Shown: positions 34,053 through 46,315 of the stretch, in pieces
Position numbering within the stretch: position 1 is the stretch's first letter
How the letters are laid out: every line of letters starts with the position of its first letter
NCBI GenBank assembly: GCA_022661535.1
Contig: JAKULF010000012.1
Span: forward strand, 868,001 to 932,000
Reading direction: 5' to 3'
Length of the DNA stretch: 64,000 nucleotides
From: Eutypa lata
Lineage: Eukaryota; Ascomycota; Sordariomycetes; Xylariales; Diatrypaceae
Made by a program: the position numbers and the translations under genes
The notes under the pieces: model-generated
What the model was told of the DNA's origin: nothing
The model's database searches: none
What the model saw: the letters and a program-made list of their open reading frames with translations, nothing else

Positions 34053-34715
34053 CCAATTGAGCAACTTAGGTAAGTAAGTAAGTACTTGACTTATCAATCC
34101 CCCGTTGCAGCTTGACTGGGTGCTATAAAAAAAACCAATTGTCGTTAGGTCATTGAGCTACAAACAATTACTTTAATAAAAAAAAGTTTGATATATGTAC
34201 CTTAAGTACCAACTAACTAGACGGAGTATATCTCTGTTTGATAGAACATAGGGCAAAAGGGAGTCCAGGTCAACTGACTGACTGACTGACTGACTGGCTA
34301 TATAACAGATGGGCGGCTTAATGGATCTAATTATCGGAGGGAGAAAAAGGAGGTCGTTTTGATGTGTGTGATGTCGGCGCCGGGTCCGGAGATTTTATAC
34401 TCAAAAGAAATAATTAAAGTGGACCAACCGCCGGGGTTATATCATAGCAGAAGTCAAAATGGAACCTCCGAAGAAGAAATTGTATCCTTGTAGAATGGAA
34501 TTTGGGGTGTTTTAAGCATGAAGTCTATGTATTGGTTTTGTATACACACCTATGCAATTCTACTTAATCTTATAGGGTATATCCGAACTTAGACCACGCT
34601 GTTTACCTAAAGCATTGAGCAGGGTATCCCTTTTAGTATCCTCTATCCACCATCTCCCCCCTACTTTGGACTCCACCCCTACTCCAACACACCGACCTAT
34701 TCAGTACTGTTCCAT
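34053..34715. other. Intergenic with CTGA microsatellite
   Basis: The spacer between the two minus-strand mitochondrial translation genes. It holds the CTGA repeat listed separately and no gene. It should contain the LeuRS 3' end and the MTQ1 promoter. Confidence 0.5.
34272..34297. repeat. (ACTG)n microsatellite
   Basis: Six tandem ACTG units in the MTQ1-LeuRS spacer. Confidence 0.9.
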
Positions 34716-37700
34716 CTACTCCAAAACATAACTAACCATCCTCCCGCCACTGACCGGGAAAACCTTCTTCGCCTTCCGAATATCGAACATAGCACCATCC
34801 CCCAGCTTCTCCCGCGCCTTGGGGTCCTTGAGGATTTCATCCGTGATCCAGCGCTCAAATTCAGAGCCACCACCACCACCATCCTTATCCCCCTTCTGTA
34901 GTACGTCCGCGGGCGGGCTCGCCGGGATCTCCACGACGCACCGCAGCCTGCCGTTGACCTTGACGGCGCACCGGACGGTGTCCGAGTGCAAGAGCGACAA
35001 CGACCCGTCCGGAACAGGCCACGTTTTCTCGCCGTGCGGCTGCTGCTGCTGTTGCGGTTCGAATAGCATGTTTCGCGACGGCGGTGGGTATAGCAGGCTC
35101 CAGCACTCCTCGGCCACGGCGGGCGCGATCGGCGCTAGCATCCGCAGGAGGTGCGCAGTAGCGGCCACTTTGACGGGTTCGGATGCCGTTGCGGAGGTCT
35201 TGACTAGTACGTTGGTGAGGTTCGTCAGGTCCGAGATGGCTGTGTTCAGGGGGTAGATCTTCTCCATGGATTTGGTGACCGAGATGATGGTGTTCTGCGT
35301 GGCGCGCCACACGTCGGAATCGGTAGCGTGTTGGGCGGCATGGTCTTTGCTATTTATTATCTCGGAGTCTTCCCCTGCTGATGCTGCCTTGCTGAAATGC
35401 TGCATCGCATCCCAGTCTGCTCTCTTTTCGGATGACGTGAGAGATAGAGCGAGTTTATACACCCGGTGCAGCCATCGCGTGATGCCGGCGATTTTGTGTT
35501 CGTCCCAGTTTAGGACGTCCCCGACTGGGGCTTGGAATAATATGTGAGCTCTCGTTGCGTCGGCGCCGTACTTGGATATAAAGCTCCCCGGGTCGACGCC
35601 GTTGTGTTTCGACTTGGACATCTTCTCGAATGAAACCAAGGGCTCCCTCCCCGATGCTGCGATCTTCGGTGACGATGGGTCCGAAAGATCGACTTCGTCA
35701 GGTTTTAAGAACCGGCCAGAGTCAGGGTCTGTATATGTTGTGCCATACACCATCTCTTGCGTAATGAGGCGCTTGAAGGGCTCTTGATCCGACTGAGTAG
35801 CGAGCGCCTTTCTATCAAACGTTTCTAGTTCTGCATCCTCTTTGGTGCCGGGCTGGGTAGGATATAGGAGACCCATGACAGCTTTATACACGAATCGAGA
35901 ATAGAGTAAGTGCAAGATAGCATGCTCTACACCTCCAACGTAGATGTCTACGGGTAGATACTTCTTTGCTGCCTCTTCCGAGATTGGTAGTGACAAGTTG
36001 TGAGGGTCAGGAAACCTCATATAATACCAACTTGAATCCATGAACGTATCCATAGTGTCGGTATCCCTCTTCGCTGGACCGTGGCATTTCGGACAAGTCG
36101 TATTGATCCAGTCCGTTGCAGTCTCTAAGGGGTTGCCAGTTCTTCCATTGGCCCAGTGGTGACTGACTCTTGGGAGCTTCACGGGAAGTTGGTCATCTGG
36201 CACTGGCTGAGCTCCACATGTGTCGCAATGAATGATTGGGATAGGAGTCCCCCAGTACCTTTGCCGGCTGATTAGCCAGTCCCTAAGCTTCCATTTGACT
36301 GTTGCTTTTGCCAGTTGTTTATCGCCACTTAATCGAGACACAACTTGCTTCGCAATATCCTGTGAGTGCTTTCCCTGATATTCACCCGCAAGTGAAGTCA
36401 TGTATCCAGGGGTTACTATAGGCGAGGTTCCATTAGGGGAAGATACATCTTTGTCAGTTGTAATGGCATATTTAATAGGGTCATTTGGACAATGCCGTTT
36501 CCAGAACGCAAAATCTCGTGCATCGTGAGCAGGAACACCCATAACTGCGGCCGTCTCATAGTCGCCTCGCACGTAAGGAGCAACATATACGGGTAACGGT
36601 TCAAACCCCTTTCCTATAGCATCGGTCGCAAGCGACAATGGATTGATAGCCTTCATCTGAGATAGCCGATAACCTTCAGTTGAGTCATGAGGGAGGATTT
36701 TGGCTCGATGCAAGAAATTACGAAGATCCGGATCTTCCTTAGCAAGCTCGTCTGCAAGTTGGGAATTGGGCGAGATTGCGAGGAATTGGGCAGCGAAGAT
36801 AGTCTCTGGTCGGGTAGTAAAGACCTCAAAGTTCTCGACTTGGATCTTACTACTAACTGGGGATGCAGGAAACCGATAGTAAGCACCGTCACTCCGTCCA
36901 AGCCAGTTCCTCTGCATCCCTAAGACCTTCTCCGGCCAGGCATCGTTCTCACCCAATATTTTTAGATCTCGAAGTAGCGATTCTTTGAACTCGGTGATAT
37001 GCAAGAACCATTGTTCAAGCTCCCGCTGTTCTACTACAGCACCGGACCTCCATGAACGTCCATCAGCGTCGACTTGCTCGTTGGCCAGAACGGTATTCTC
37101 AACGGGGTCCCAATTGACGGTAGCCTTCTTCTGGCTCACCAGCCCGTGCTTAAGCAGAAGAAGGAAAATCTTCTGGGTGTGCTTATAAAATTCCGGATCG
37201 CAAGTTGCGATTTCCTACACGCCAATGGTCATTACGGATGATTCTTTAGTAGACTTATATCGTCTCATACGAACCCGTGTCCAGTCGAAAATAGCATTCA
37301 TCTGCTGTAGTTGCTCTTTCATCTTGGCCATGTTGTCTTTAGTCCACTCAGCGGGATCAATGCCTCGTTCAATAGCCGCATTTTCAGCAGGGAGTCCGAA
37401 TGCATCCCAACCCATAGGAAGCAAAACATTTCGTCCTTGCAAGACATGATAACGAGCCACAACATCGGCAATAGTATACACTCGAAGATGTCCTAGGTGA
37501 AGGTTACCCGAGGGATAAGGAAACATGGCCAGGATGTACATATTCTCCGTAGTCGTTGGCTGGATATTTGGCTCGAGGAGTTTCTTTTCTCCCCATCTTT
37601 GACGCCATTTCCTATCAAGTTCTGGTAGGTCTAGTCGTACTCTGTCTCTGGCATACGCTCTAACAAAACTGGACCGTTGCCAGCGACTACATGGTGAAAG

Positions 37701-37760
37701 GCATGGTAACCGTAAATATGGCCGAAATTGACCTCCAGCCCTGAACGCTACCGAATGCAT
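34716..37760 (-). CDS. NAM2: Mitochondrial leucyl-tRNA synthetase
   Basis: Exons 37760-37275 and 37214-34716 give 994 residues. The enzyme charges mitochondrial tRNA-Leu; in yeast (Nam2p) and Neurospora (leu-5) it also aids group I intron splicing. Class I motifs: HIGH as HLGH in [12 protein letters not shown] (about 81-92) and KMSKS in [16 protein letters not shown] (about 690). The CP1 editing domain is intact in outline ([34 protein letters not shown]), followed by [11 protein letters not shown] and the anticodon-binding helices. The bacterial-type layout and arginine-rich, acid-free N-terminus (about 1-40) mark the mitochondrial form. The 60-nt intron interrupts [19 protein letters not shown]; its donor reads GTTCGT rather than GTRNGT. 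The C-terminal domain is a little degenerate but complete. Confidence 0.95.
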
Positions 37761-38224
37761 TGAGACAGTCTCATAGTTGCAGAACCTATAAAATTAGGTC
37801 CCGTTATTTGAATTGAACCAAGCTTGCTGCTAATTAAATGAGTGTTTGTTTATTCGTAATATCTGAATAAGTGAGGACTGAAAGCATAAACGATGTTATT
37901 AGTGTAGTGAATGCCAAGCCCTATTTTTTTCTCCCCCTATGATTGGAAAATTAGTTACATCCATGGATATTGCCGTTGGTCTGAGCGTTACGGGAGATTT
38001 TGCCCCATACCGATTAGATACGTATTGTACCCGAGCAGCGCCACCTTTACCCTGAGTGATCTGTACCTACTCTTTACTTCCGTAAAAAAACGGAGAAAAT
38101 ATCTTGAAGTTAGTTAACGATGCTTTTCCCTCAACTAAAACACTACCTACCTACACCTGATAGGTAGCTACTTATTAAATATATCAGACTGACTGAAATG
38201 AAAGGTGTATAAACAACATTGTAA
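37761..38224. other. Intergenic
   Basis: The LeuRS promoter and the 3' flank of the next minus-strand gene. No other feature is seen. Confidence 0.5.
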
Positions 38225-39178
38225 TCAAAGTTCAGCAATGATGCTTTCATCCAAGAATTCGTCCAACTCAGCTTCTGAAACAGCTGCTCGTCCATCTTCA
38301 TTCGCCAACCATTGGTCCTCCTGAACGATGAAGTCCAACAGGCTCTCATCCCAAGTACCCGTCCACTTATGCTCAGTCCAAACGTCCTCCACCACCGCAG
38401 CATCCATACCAATCTCGTCCGCCACGAAAGAATACACGCTTTCCGGCTGGTTCGTGAATACATCTAGCGTCTGGTTCAGCGCTCTGACGAATTCCACGAT
38501 ATCGCCCCTCGTCTCTTCGTCGGCCAATTTCTCCGTCGTGGTATACAGACTGTACACTTCACGATAGATGCTCGTATTCTGGAAGACCACCGCGTCGTCG
38601 AGCCCGAGGGCCTGAATGCCGAGTTCGACGGCCGGTTCCCAGATCCCAAATGCATCGATCTGGCCGTCCGCGAGCATCTGCGGGAAGGTCCCCTCGCCGC
38701 AGGGCGCCCGCATGCACACGCCGCCCGCCACGATGGTGTAGTCCGACGCGGAGACCCCGGCGGTCTCGAGCAGCTTGGCCACGAAGTACTGCGCCGACGT
38801 GCCCCGCATCGTGCCGATGCGCTTACCCCTGAGGTCGGCGAGGGTCTCGATGCCGGAGGCTCTGCTGGCGACGAGCCGGTACCCGGCCTCGCAGATGACG
38901 TAGATGAGGCGGATGTTCTTGTTGTCTGGGAGCACCCGCAGCCCTTGGGTCTCGGCGTTGGCGGCTAGGTCGACGCTGCTGTCGGCCGCGAGGTTGAAGA
39001 CCCCCCCGCTCGTGAGCGACGCGGCACTACTGCCGTTGTAGAAGTTCTCGATGGCGTAGGCCTGGGGCGTGTGCTCGATCCATTGCAAGGAGGTAGCGAT
39101 CTTGAGTGACCCGGCGGGCAGCGCCGCGAGGATGCCGGTGATGAGGAATGAGGGTCTCATTGTTTGTCGGACAGGCAT
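38225..39178 (-). CDS. NMT1/SsuA-like solute-binding protein, probably secreted
   Basis: An intronless gene of 317 residues. The first 25 residues (second Met at codon 7, 39160: MRPSFLITGILAALPAGS) look like a signal peptide. The mature part has the type 2 periplasmic-binding fold of NMT1/THI5 and SsuA/TauA/NrtA proteins: LKIATSLQWIEHTPQAYAIE, ADSSVDLAANAETQG, LADLRGKRIGTMRGTSAQYF, LADGQIDAFGIWEPAVELG. In bacteria such proteins capture sulfonates, taurine, nitrate or pyrimidine precursors for an ABC importer; in fungi the THI5 branch makes thiamine pyrimidine. The THI5 catalytic Cys-rich motif CCCFC is not seen, so it is not a thiamine synthase. No ABC importer gene lies nearby. Ligand and role are unknown; bacterial ancestry is inference. 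Confidence 0.8.
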   Translation of the reverse strand: MPVRQTMRPSFLITGILAALPAGSLKIATSLQWIEHTPQAYAIENFYNGSSAASLTSGGVFNLAADSSVDLAANAETQGLRVLPDNKNIRLIYVICEAGYRLVASRASGIETLADLRGKRIGTMRGTSAQYFVAKLLETAGVSASDYTIVAGGVCMRAPCGEGTFPQMLADGQIDAFGIWEPAVELGIQALGLDDAVVFQNTSIYREVYSLYTTTEKLADEETRGDIVEFVRALNQTLDVFTNQPESVYSFVADEIGMDAAVVEDVWTEHKWTGTWDESLLDFIVQEDQWLANEDGRAAVSEAELDEFLDESIIAEL

Positions 39179-41189
39179 GAAGGCGTGCTGATACTAACAT
39201 AGAGGCTTTAGTCGATGACTATTCGAGATTTACATTGCCGGACAAAGTGCGCATCGATGGGTTTATATTCAATATATTTGCCGACGCCACTCCTTGAGCT
39301 GTAACGGAGATGGGGTATTGATGTCACTAGACTTAGGTAATTTTCCCGGAACTCTGTGGGCTACTGGGTGAGTATAGGGTCTGTTCGGGTCGAGACTATA
39401 GGTAATATTGAGCGTAGACTGGCATTGGTTAGAATTCTCGTTTCCGGCAAAGCTATAGATTTGATCTAGCCTTGGCACGGGGTAATTTAGACTCTCTGTG
39501 TATAGATTCATGACAGGAGTTCAAGGATCAAAAGTAACCTTGGTGCTATTTTCTATCTTCATTAGAGTATATTGGATACGCTACCTTCCTACTTATTACT
39601 CTGTTAATGCATTACTCATATCAGTCACATTGACTACGAAGCCTCAAGGTGTATGATTATACTGTACACTCTTCCCCCGAAACTACAGCCCTTCCTGGGA
39701 AGTCACAGCAAATGACCAATGGAACAGGTGTCAAATTGCCGAGCGTATGTCACCTGATAAATACGCGTTTTCCTGAACAAGTGAGCAGCAGACATGTCTT
39801 CTCGAAGGCAAAACATGCACTTCCCAGGAAGTCTTCCATGACCGAGGTGGTAGTCCGAGCCGGTGCTTTGCTTGGCCCCGGCAACGCTCTCAGCCAATCG
39901 ATTATCGCAAACCATGAATGATTTATAACTAGTAAAGTAATGCAAGTATGTCCTTTTGTTCTTCTTTTCTTATCTATCTTTAAGTAGAGTCTCATAGCAA
40001 GTTGAGCGTTGATAGCAAAGATATTACTTCGTATAATGGGCTGACACAGGCTTCGCCCTACCTCAGCCTAAGAGCCACCCAAACCAAGCTATATAGTTGT
40101 CAGTGACCTTGAAGAAGGCTCTGATTAGACGGGCATGGATGGCTTCGTCTTTAATTATCTTCTTTTTAGATCTGATTTACTCGTGGAATAGGATCATGCT
40201 AGTTAAAGCAGCTCGTTATACCATTCCATTTTCACAAGGTTATCTGAGCGGCACTGCCCATGCTGCATTGACGGACGGGACGAGAAATGCGGGGAAATGA
40301 CCGTAACTAATCCTGTTTGTATGGAAACTGCGCAATTCCATTAACCTCCTTTTAGCTAGCCCTGCTAGCTTTAGACCAGATGTAAAGCCACAGACCGACA
40401 TTACTGCTGTTTGCTGTGGCATGCACTAGCCACCCTTCCCCATTCTGTATCACCGCCTCTATCATGCACTTCAAGGTTGATCCCGGCAGTCCTAATGACC
40501 TATCAAGGTTTAAAAATTAACGAATCAACGTCTTAAACTTGGGAGGGAAATACTGGTAATACCACCCATTATTGTCAACCCTGGTCTTGTTATCCATTGT
40601 CCGCTCCGCAACCGACCAGTTTTCTCCTTTCTATTGTACCTATCCATGATCCCAAGACCAATAATACATTGTTTGTTTGTTTGTTAGTTATGTATACCTA
40701 ATAATGCACAATTAATCTACTGTATTACGATAACTAACATTCAGACTTCATTCCATAATTACCGTGTTTTGGGTTAAGTGCAGGATATATTTTCATCGTA
40801 TAATTGTCTATGTACAGCTGAGATAGACGTCCAAGACCCCCTGACATCATTCACGTTTTAAGCTTAATTTGTATCAGAAAATCACCGAGCAGAAAAAACC
40901 ACTAGATCCAGGGTCCTCCTCCCTACAATACATACCTATTATCTACCAACATAGATCTACATACATACCTACGATACTACTCCTTGATATTCGCATCAAC
41001 CAAAAAACCGCTCCTAAGAATAGTAGCACCTAGTCGACATGGTGTACTCTCAAATTCAAAGAACGGTATTCATTAGGTAGCATTCATCGTATTTGAAACT
41101 ATCATCGCTCTTCTACACCTAGTTACCCCCTTTTTCCTTTTCCTCCTTTTCGCTCCCGCCTCTCCGACCCGCCCCCAACCAAACCTGCG
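39179..41189. other. Intergenic, divergent promoters
   Basis: About 2 kb between divergent genes. An inverted repeat is listed separately. Upstream of 41190 the plus strand is pyrimidine-rich (41125-41175), typical of a fungal leader. Small ORFs at 39649-39921, 39703-39945 and 40097-40300 lack support. Confidence 0.45.
39691..39831. repeat. 13-bp inverted repeat
   Basis: CTTCCTGGGAAGT (39691-39703) and its exact reverse complement ACTTCCCAGGAAG (39819-39831) lie 115 bases apart. Each arm is itself nearly palindromic. Significance is unknown. Confidence 0.7.
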
Positions 41190-43153
41190 ATGCCCGTCCA
41201 ATATACCTCGGTCGGCCTCCAACCGCACGCCCGCGACTCGCTCGAACTCGCATCACTCGCCTCATCCAGCCACAACGGCGGCGGCGGGCACGACAACGAT
41301 ACGACGTACTCGGACACGGACTCGCGACCGTCGATATCGTCGTCGCGGAAGCTATCGCTGGAGCAGGACGACCCACTAGATGAGGGCAACCCAGCCAGCC
41401 GGTCTATTTATAATGGTGGTGGTGGCCGGTCCAACCACGGCAGATCATATTCCGTCACGTCGAACTTCGACTTCGCCGCGAACCTCTTCCCGCTTTCGTC
41501 CTCAGCTGCGCCGGGCTACGCACCGCTCGGTGCGCCCACGTCGGCGGCGCAGCACCGCGGTGGGCTGGGGGGCGCGTCACTCGAGAAACACAAGACGTTG
41601 ACGTATATGAATGGGTTGGGGCTGATCATCGGTCTGATCATCGGGTCGGGCATCTTCTCGTCGCCAAGCCAGGTGAACTCCAATGTGGGCTCGCCAGGCG
41701 CGGCGCTGATCGTGTGGGCGGTAGCGGGTGTGCTGGCGTGGACGGGCGGCGCGAGCTACGCCGAGCTCGGCGGTGCTATTCCCCTGAATGGGGGCTCCCA
41801 AGCCTACCTGTCGAAGATCCTAGGCGAGCTGGCCGGTTTCCTCTTCACGTGGGTGGCCGTGCTCGTCTTGAAGCCTGGCAGCGCGGCGATCATCTCCATC
41901 ATCATGGGGGAGTATCTCGTGAGGGCTTTCATCGGGGCCGATGCCGAGACGATAAATCCCTGGGTCAACAAGGGCATGGGACTGGTCGGGTTGTTCTTCG
42001 TGACGTTCATCAACTGCCTCTCGACGAAGTGCGCGACGCGCATCAACGATGCGCTGATGTTTTTGAAGTTCATCGCGCTGATCGGCGTCACTGTGCTTGG
42101 AATCGTGGTGGCCGTAACGGGGTTCTCATACTCCGACGAAGCTAACTTGGACTGGAAAACACATGAGTGGTTCGAGGGTACCAGTCACGACTTGACCCAT
42201 TGGGCGGTAGCACTCTACGCTGGTCTCTGGGCTTACGATGGGTGGGATAACGTGAGTGGCCGTTACTAACACAAAGCCTACTACGTATTAATCGTGCTGA
42301 CCTAGTTTCATAGACCAACTATGTAGTCGGTGAATTCCGAAACCCATCGAGGGACCTCCCACGAGTCATCCACTCAGCTATGCCTCTCGTCATTGTCTGC
42401 TACCTACTAGCCAACATGTCCTACTTCCTCGTCCTACCACTAGCGACCATCAACTCATCCAACACCATAGCCGTCAAGTTCGGCAGCAAAGTATTCGGTC
42501 CGATCGGGGCCCTCGTGTTCGCCCTCATCGTCAGCGCGTCATGTTTCGGCTCTCTAAACTCATCCACCTTCACGAGTAGTCGACTTGTCTACGCAGCCGC
42601 GAAAGAAGGTTACGTCCCAGCGTTCATCGGCCGCATCGGCGTGGGGTCCTCCGGAACCGGCACCTCCACGATACGGTCACGAAACTGCTTCTCGAGGAAA
42701 CTGCACAGCATGTTCGCGGACGAAGACACGGGCCTGTTCTTCACACCGGTCAACGCGCTGGTGTTCAACGGCCTGCTGACGGCGGCCTACGTGGCGGTCG
42801 GCGAATTCGGCGAGCTGCTGACCTTCTACGGCGTGGCGGGCTACTCGTTCTACTTCCTGACGGTGCTGGGGCTCATCATCTTGAGGGTGAAGGAGCCCGA
42901 CCTCGAGCGGCCGTACAAGACCTGGATCACGACGCCCGTCATCTTCTGCTGCGTCAGCCTGTTCCTGCTCAGCCGCGCCGTCTTCGCCCAGCCCTTGCAC
43001 ACGCTGATAGTCGTCGCCTTCGTGCTCACCGGCATCCCCGTCTTCTTCTGGCGCATCCAGGGACGCGACCAAGTCGCCACGAGGAGGAAGCGCGAGATGA
43101 GCGGCCGCTCGGGCGCGGGGTGGAAGTTCTGGAAGCGGTGGTCTTCTGGATGA
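41190..43153 (+). CDS. Amino-acid permease of the methionine-permease (LAT) type
   Basis: Exons 41190-42251 and 42314-43153 (phase 0, 62-nt intron, GTGAGT donor) give 633 residues. The protein is an APC-superfamily plasma-membrane transporter, of the LAT group that includes yeast Mup1 and Mup3. A hydrophilic N-terminal tail of about 130 residues (Ser, Gly, Asp-rich) would be cytoplasmic. Twelve membrane segments follow: the first contains GLIIGLIIGSGIFSSPSQV, the unwound GSGIF substrate helix of this family; later ones include [32 protein letters not shown], joined across the intron, and SCFGSLNSSTFTSSRLVYAAAKEG. The last two helices (PVIFCCVSLFLLSR, TLIVVAFVLTGIPVFFW) precede a basic tail. 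Methionine as substrate is suggested by family resemblance only. Confidence 0.9.
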
Positions 43154-44082
43154 TAGAGAAAAATTAAAAAATCTTCAAATCATCACGTGCTGGGGACGAG
43201 GTTATTCAGTGCCTAACCTAACCTAACCCACCTAGGTATCACGTTAAAGATGTATTCCTCGAGATGGGATGATAATTAGTCGAGACAGGAAGAAGAGAAG
43301 AGAACGAAGGAGGGAGGAAAATATTCTGGCTTTTGTTTGTTTTAGCGGGCGTTCAAATCAGGGGGGTTCGATACACCAAACAACTACCTAGTTACAAGGA
43401 CACCACCACCACCACCACCACCACCACCACCAGGAGGAGAGCAGAAACAGAGTAAGAGCAGGATTGCATGTCCTTCCTAGCCTACGATTACGGACGGGGC
43501 GTACTGCACCGGCGGGAATAGGGGCACACGAACAAAAAAGTGAAACGCCTTAGCCGAAGATCTGCATACGTCCATCCGGATCATGTATACATAGCATGAT
43601 ACGGACATATATATACATATACACATACACATATTATTGAGTAATGGGCTGCAAATAAGCCTTTGATTAATAAACTTGTCTTGATGGCACTTGTCTGCAT
43701 CTGTGCTCGATTTACCTTGGCCCTATCTACGTATGCAGGGGGAATGTATCCAGCTTACCGTGGAATAATCGTATAACGTGTCGGATATCATCACTGGCAA
43801 CAATTATACATGCCTGCTCAATACCTACATAGATAGTAAGGGGCAACATACGTATTTAGTGATGAGCCACATCATTCGTCATTCATAGCATGCGAATTTC
43901 CTCCATCCCTTCTGAATGTCGAGTGCCCGAGAAACCTCCCTTTTCACCTTTGCAAACGGCATGCCAGGCATCACAGCAGTCTTTCCGTCTTCCATCTTGC
44001 AACCCCTTTCTCTCTCTCCTCCTCCTCTCCTCCTCTCTTGCTCTCCACCATTCCTCTTCTTTTCTCTCCACCTCACCAAACC
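43154..44082. other. Intergenic between convergent genes, with CAC repeat
   Basis: Shared 3' region. It holds the trinucleotide repeat listed separately and, at 43990-44070, a pyrimidine-rich run. No gene is seen. Confidence 0.5.
43401..43432. repeat. (CAC)n microsatellite
   Basis: About ten tandem CAC units in non-coding DNA. Confidence 0.95.
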
Positions 44083-45453
44083 TCACTTACGAAACGCACG
44101 AACATGCCACCGCCACCAGCCGACAAAATCCATCGCCGAGACGTTGATGCCCAGGTCCCTCAGGGCGCGCGTGCTGAGGTGGGTGTCGTAGGGCCTCTGG
44201 ACGGCGGCCCCCGGCTCGTTGCCCTGCGTGTTGGGCTCGATCCCGGCTATCGGCAGGCCCATGATCTCCGCCAGGAGCTGGCAGATCTCGTACTTGGTGA
44301 ACTGGTCCTCGGACGTGAACTGCAGGATCGGTGGGAGCGAGGCGCGGGATGCCGCCGGGGTGGAGAGGTACTTTTGGGCGATGTCTGTATTCGTGAGTTA
44401 GTTGGTTAGGTTAGGTAGACGGTTAGGTAGGTAAGTAGAGAGAAAGCAAGCAAGCAACACAACGGCAAGGTGAAAAAAGACGGACGGGCGGGCTTCGTAG
44501 ACAACTAGACACAACAAAACAGAACATACCATGGCAAACCCTCCCCACATCCTCCGTATTCGTCGGATACCTCTTCGCCCAATGGTCCATCTTTATCTTC
44601 TCCTGGTTCCCTCCACCACCCCCCTCAATCCCCTGTTGCTGTTGCTGCGCCTTCCAAACCGTATCCAACAAAACATTAACAGCGCTCTCACCAGGCACCT
44701 CCGCATCACCGTACAAGACAGGAACGCGCAGCACGACCCCGAGCCCCTCCTTCCCCTTCCCCTCCCCCTTCCCGTACTCAGAAATAACCGCCCGCTCCCC
44801 GTCTAGCTTCGTCTCCCCGTACAGGTTGGTCGGCCCCGGGGTCGCGTCCGCCTCGTAGGGCGCCTCGCCCGGCCGCCCCGCAAACACGTAGTCCGTGCTG
44901 ATGTAGATGAGGAGGACGTCGCGCGCCGCGCACCGCGAGGCTAGGGTCCCCGTCGCGGCTACGTTGAGGGCGCGCGCGGCTGAGGGGTCCGCGTCGCATT
45001 TGTCGGGGAAGCGGTTTGCTGCGCCTGTGTTTTTGAGAAGCGGTTGGGTGATGTTAGTTATTTTAATAGTAAAAAAACGGGGTGTGAGAGGCTCCTGTAG
45101 CTATACGGAGAACTAGGGAAAGAAGGGGAGAAGGTAGGAGTGTTGCTTCCGTGTTTACTGACAGTGGATGACGACTTGGGGCCTGCGTTTACGTATGTTG
45201 TTGTTAGTCGGATGTAATTTCACTGACGAACTAGATAGTTACTCAGGTAGAATAGGGGACAAGCTCACTTGACTGTATCGAGCGTCGACTCGATCTCCGA
45301 CTCGTTCGCCAGGTCGACCTTGAGGATCTGCGATCCGTCGGCGCGGGAATACCCCGTCCCCTTCACGTCCCATTGCTTTCTCTCGAAGGCTCTGACGACC
45401 TGACGGCCGAGTAGGCCCGTGGCGCCCGTGACTAAGGCCGTTTTGCTAGACAT
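44083..45453 (-). CDS. RmlD-type reductase / MAT2B-like protein
   Basis: Four exons, 45453-45269, 45182-45163 (only 20 nt), 45024-44530 and 44384-44083, give 333 residues. The fold is an extended short-chain dehydrogenase of the dTDP-4-dehydrorhamnose reductase (RmlD) superfamily, which in eukaryotes includes the beta subunit of methionine adenosyltransferase. Motifs: TGATGLLG (9-16), YISTDYVFAG with GEAPYEADATPGPTNLYGETK (Tyr137, Lys141 as the catalytic pair), VLRVPVLYGD. The micro-exon encodes PQVVIHC and rebuilds VVIHCAANRFPDKCDADP, which fixes both junctions; its donor is GTCAGT. The ending reads WWRWHVRAFRK-stop, but the last codons overlap a strong GTAAGT donor, so a further exon cannot be excluded. 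Fungi lack rhamnose synthesis by RmlD in most cases, so a MAT2B-like regulatory role is the better guess. Confidence 0.87.
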
Positions 45454-46315
45454 GATTGGGAGCTGTGGTTTAGGGAGGTGGAATAGAGAGTTCAATAACT
45501 TAAGTTAGGTTCTCTAAAGCTTATTAGATGGGATGGCTTGATTACCTATCTATCGTAGAGCTAAAATCGAAGCTTGCGTAGGTATGATACTTACATAGCT
45601 CTACTTAGAGCTCCTACGGGAAGTGAGGGGCACTATAAATTTAGGTATGACATCAGGTGGGGGTTTTCTTACTTACCTAAGGGAAGTAGGTATACGATAA
45701 GTACCCCGTAATTTCTAGCTACCAGGTACTAGCCAAGTGATCTATATCCCCCTTTGTCCTGAAATATATCGCTAGCTATATAGGTATATAAGAATAAGAG
45801 AATGCCAAAACAAAATCTTAGACCATAGAAGTTGTGTATCTGGCTCATCCATCGGTATAATGAATACAAAATACAGGGATGTCTTTTGTATATTATACCC
45901 TACCTACAGATCGACGTGGGGCTGGCAGAGGCCTTGATGTTAGGTTTCATATAAGTAAAAACTCACAGTTTCTTATGCAGTTGGTTGCAGTTCATTATAT
46001 TGTCTTCTTTACAATAAAAATACGAATTCACTAATAATAATGTTCACGCTCGAGATCAAGTGTTTGTTGTCCTCGCTCTTCTAACTCGTCATCATAAGTA
46101 CTAACTATACGATGCACACATCCATATCCCTTGCCTTGGGACTGGGTAACCAACACACCTAATAGTTTGGTCAAATAGACTTGAACTCATGAACCTACGT
46201 AAAAACACAATATTAGCGAAGAAACTTTACATTATTGTAATAGCAATAACAGAACATCATCAACGCTGTCACCATACTAGTATAGAAACACGCCCGTTCC
46301 CCCTTCACATCCACC
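45454..46315. other. Intergenic, divergent promoters
   Basis: About 0.9 kb between divergent genes, AT-rich in the middle. No RNA gene or repeat is recognised. Confidence 0.5.
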
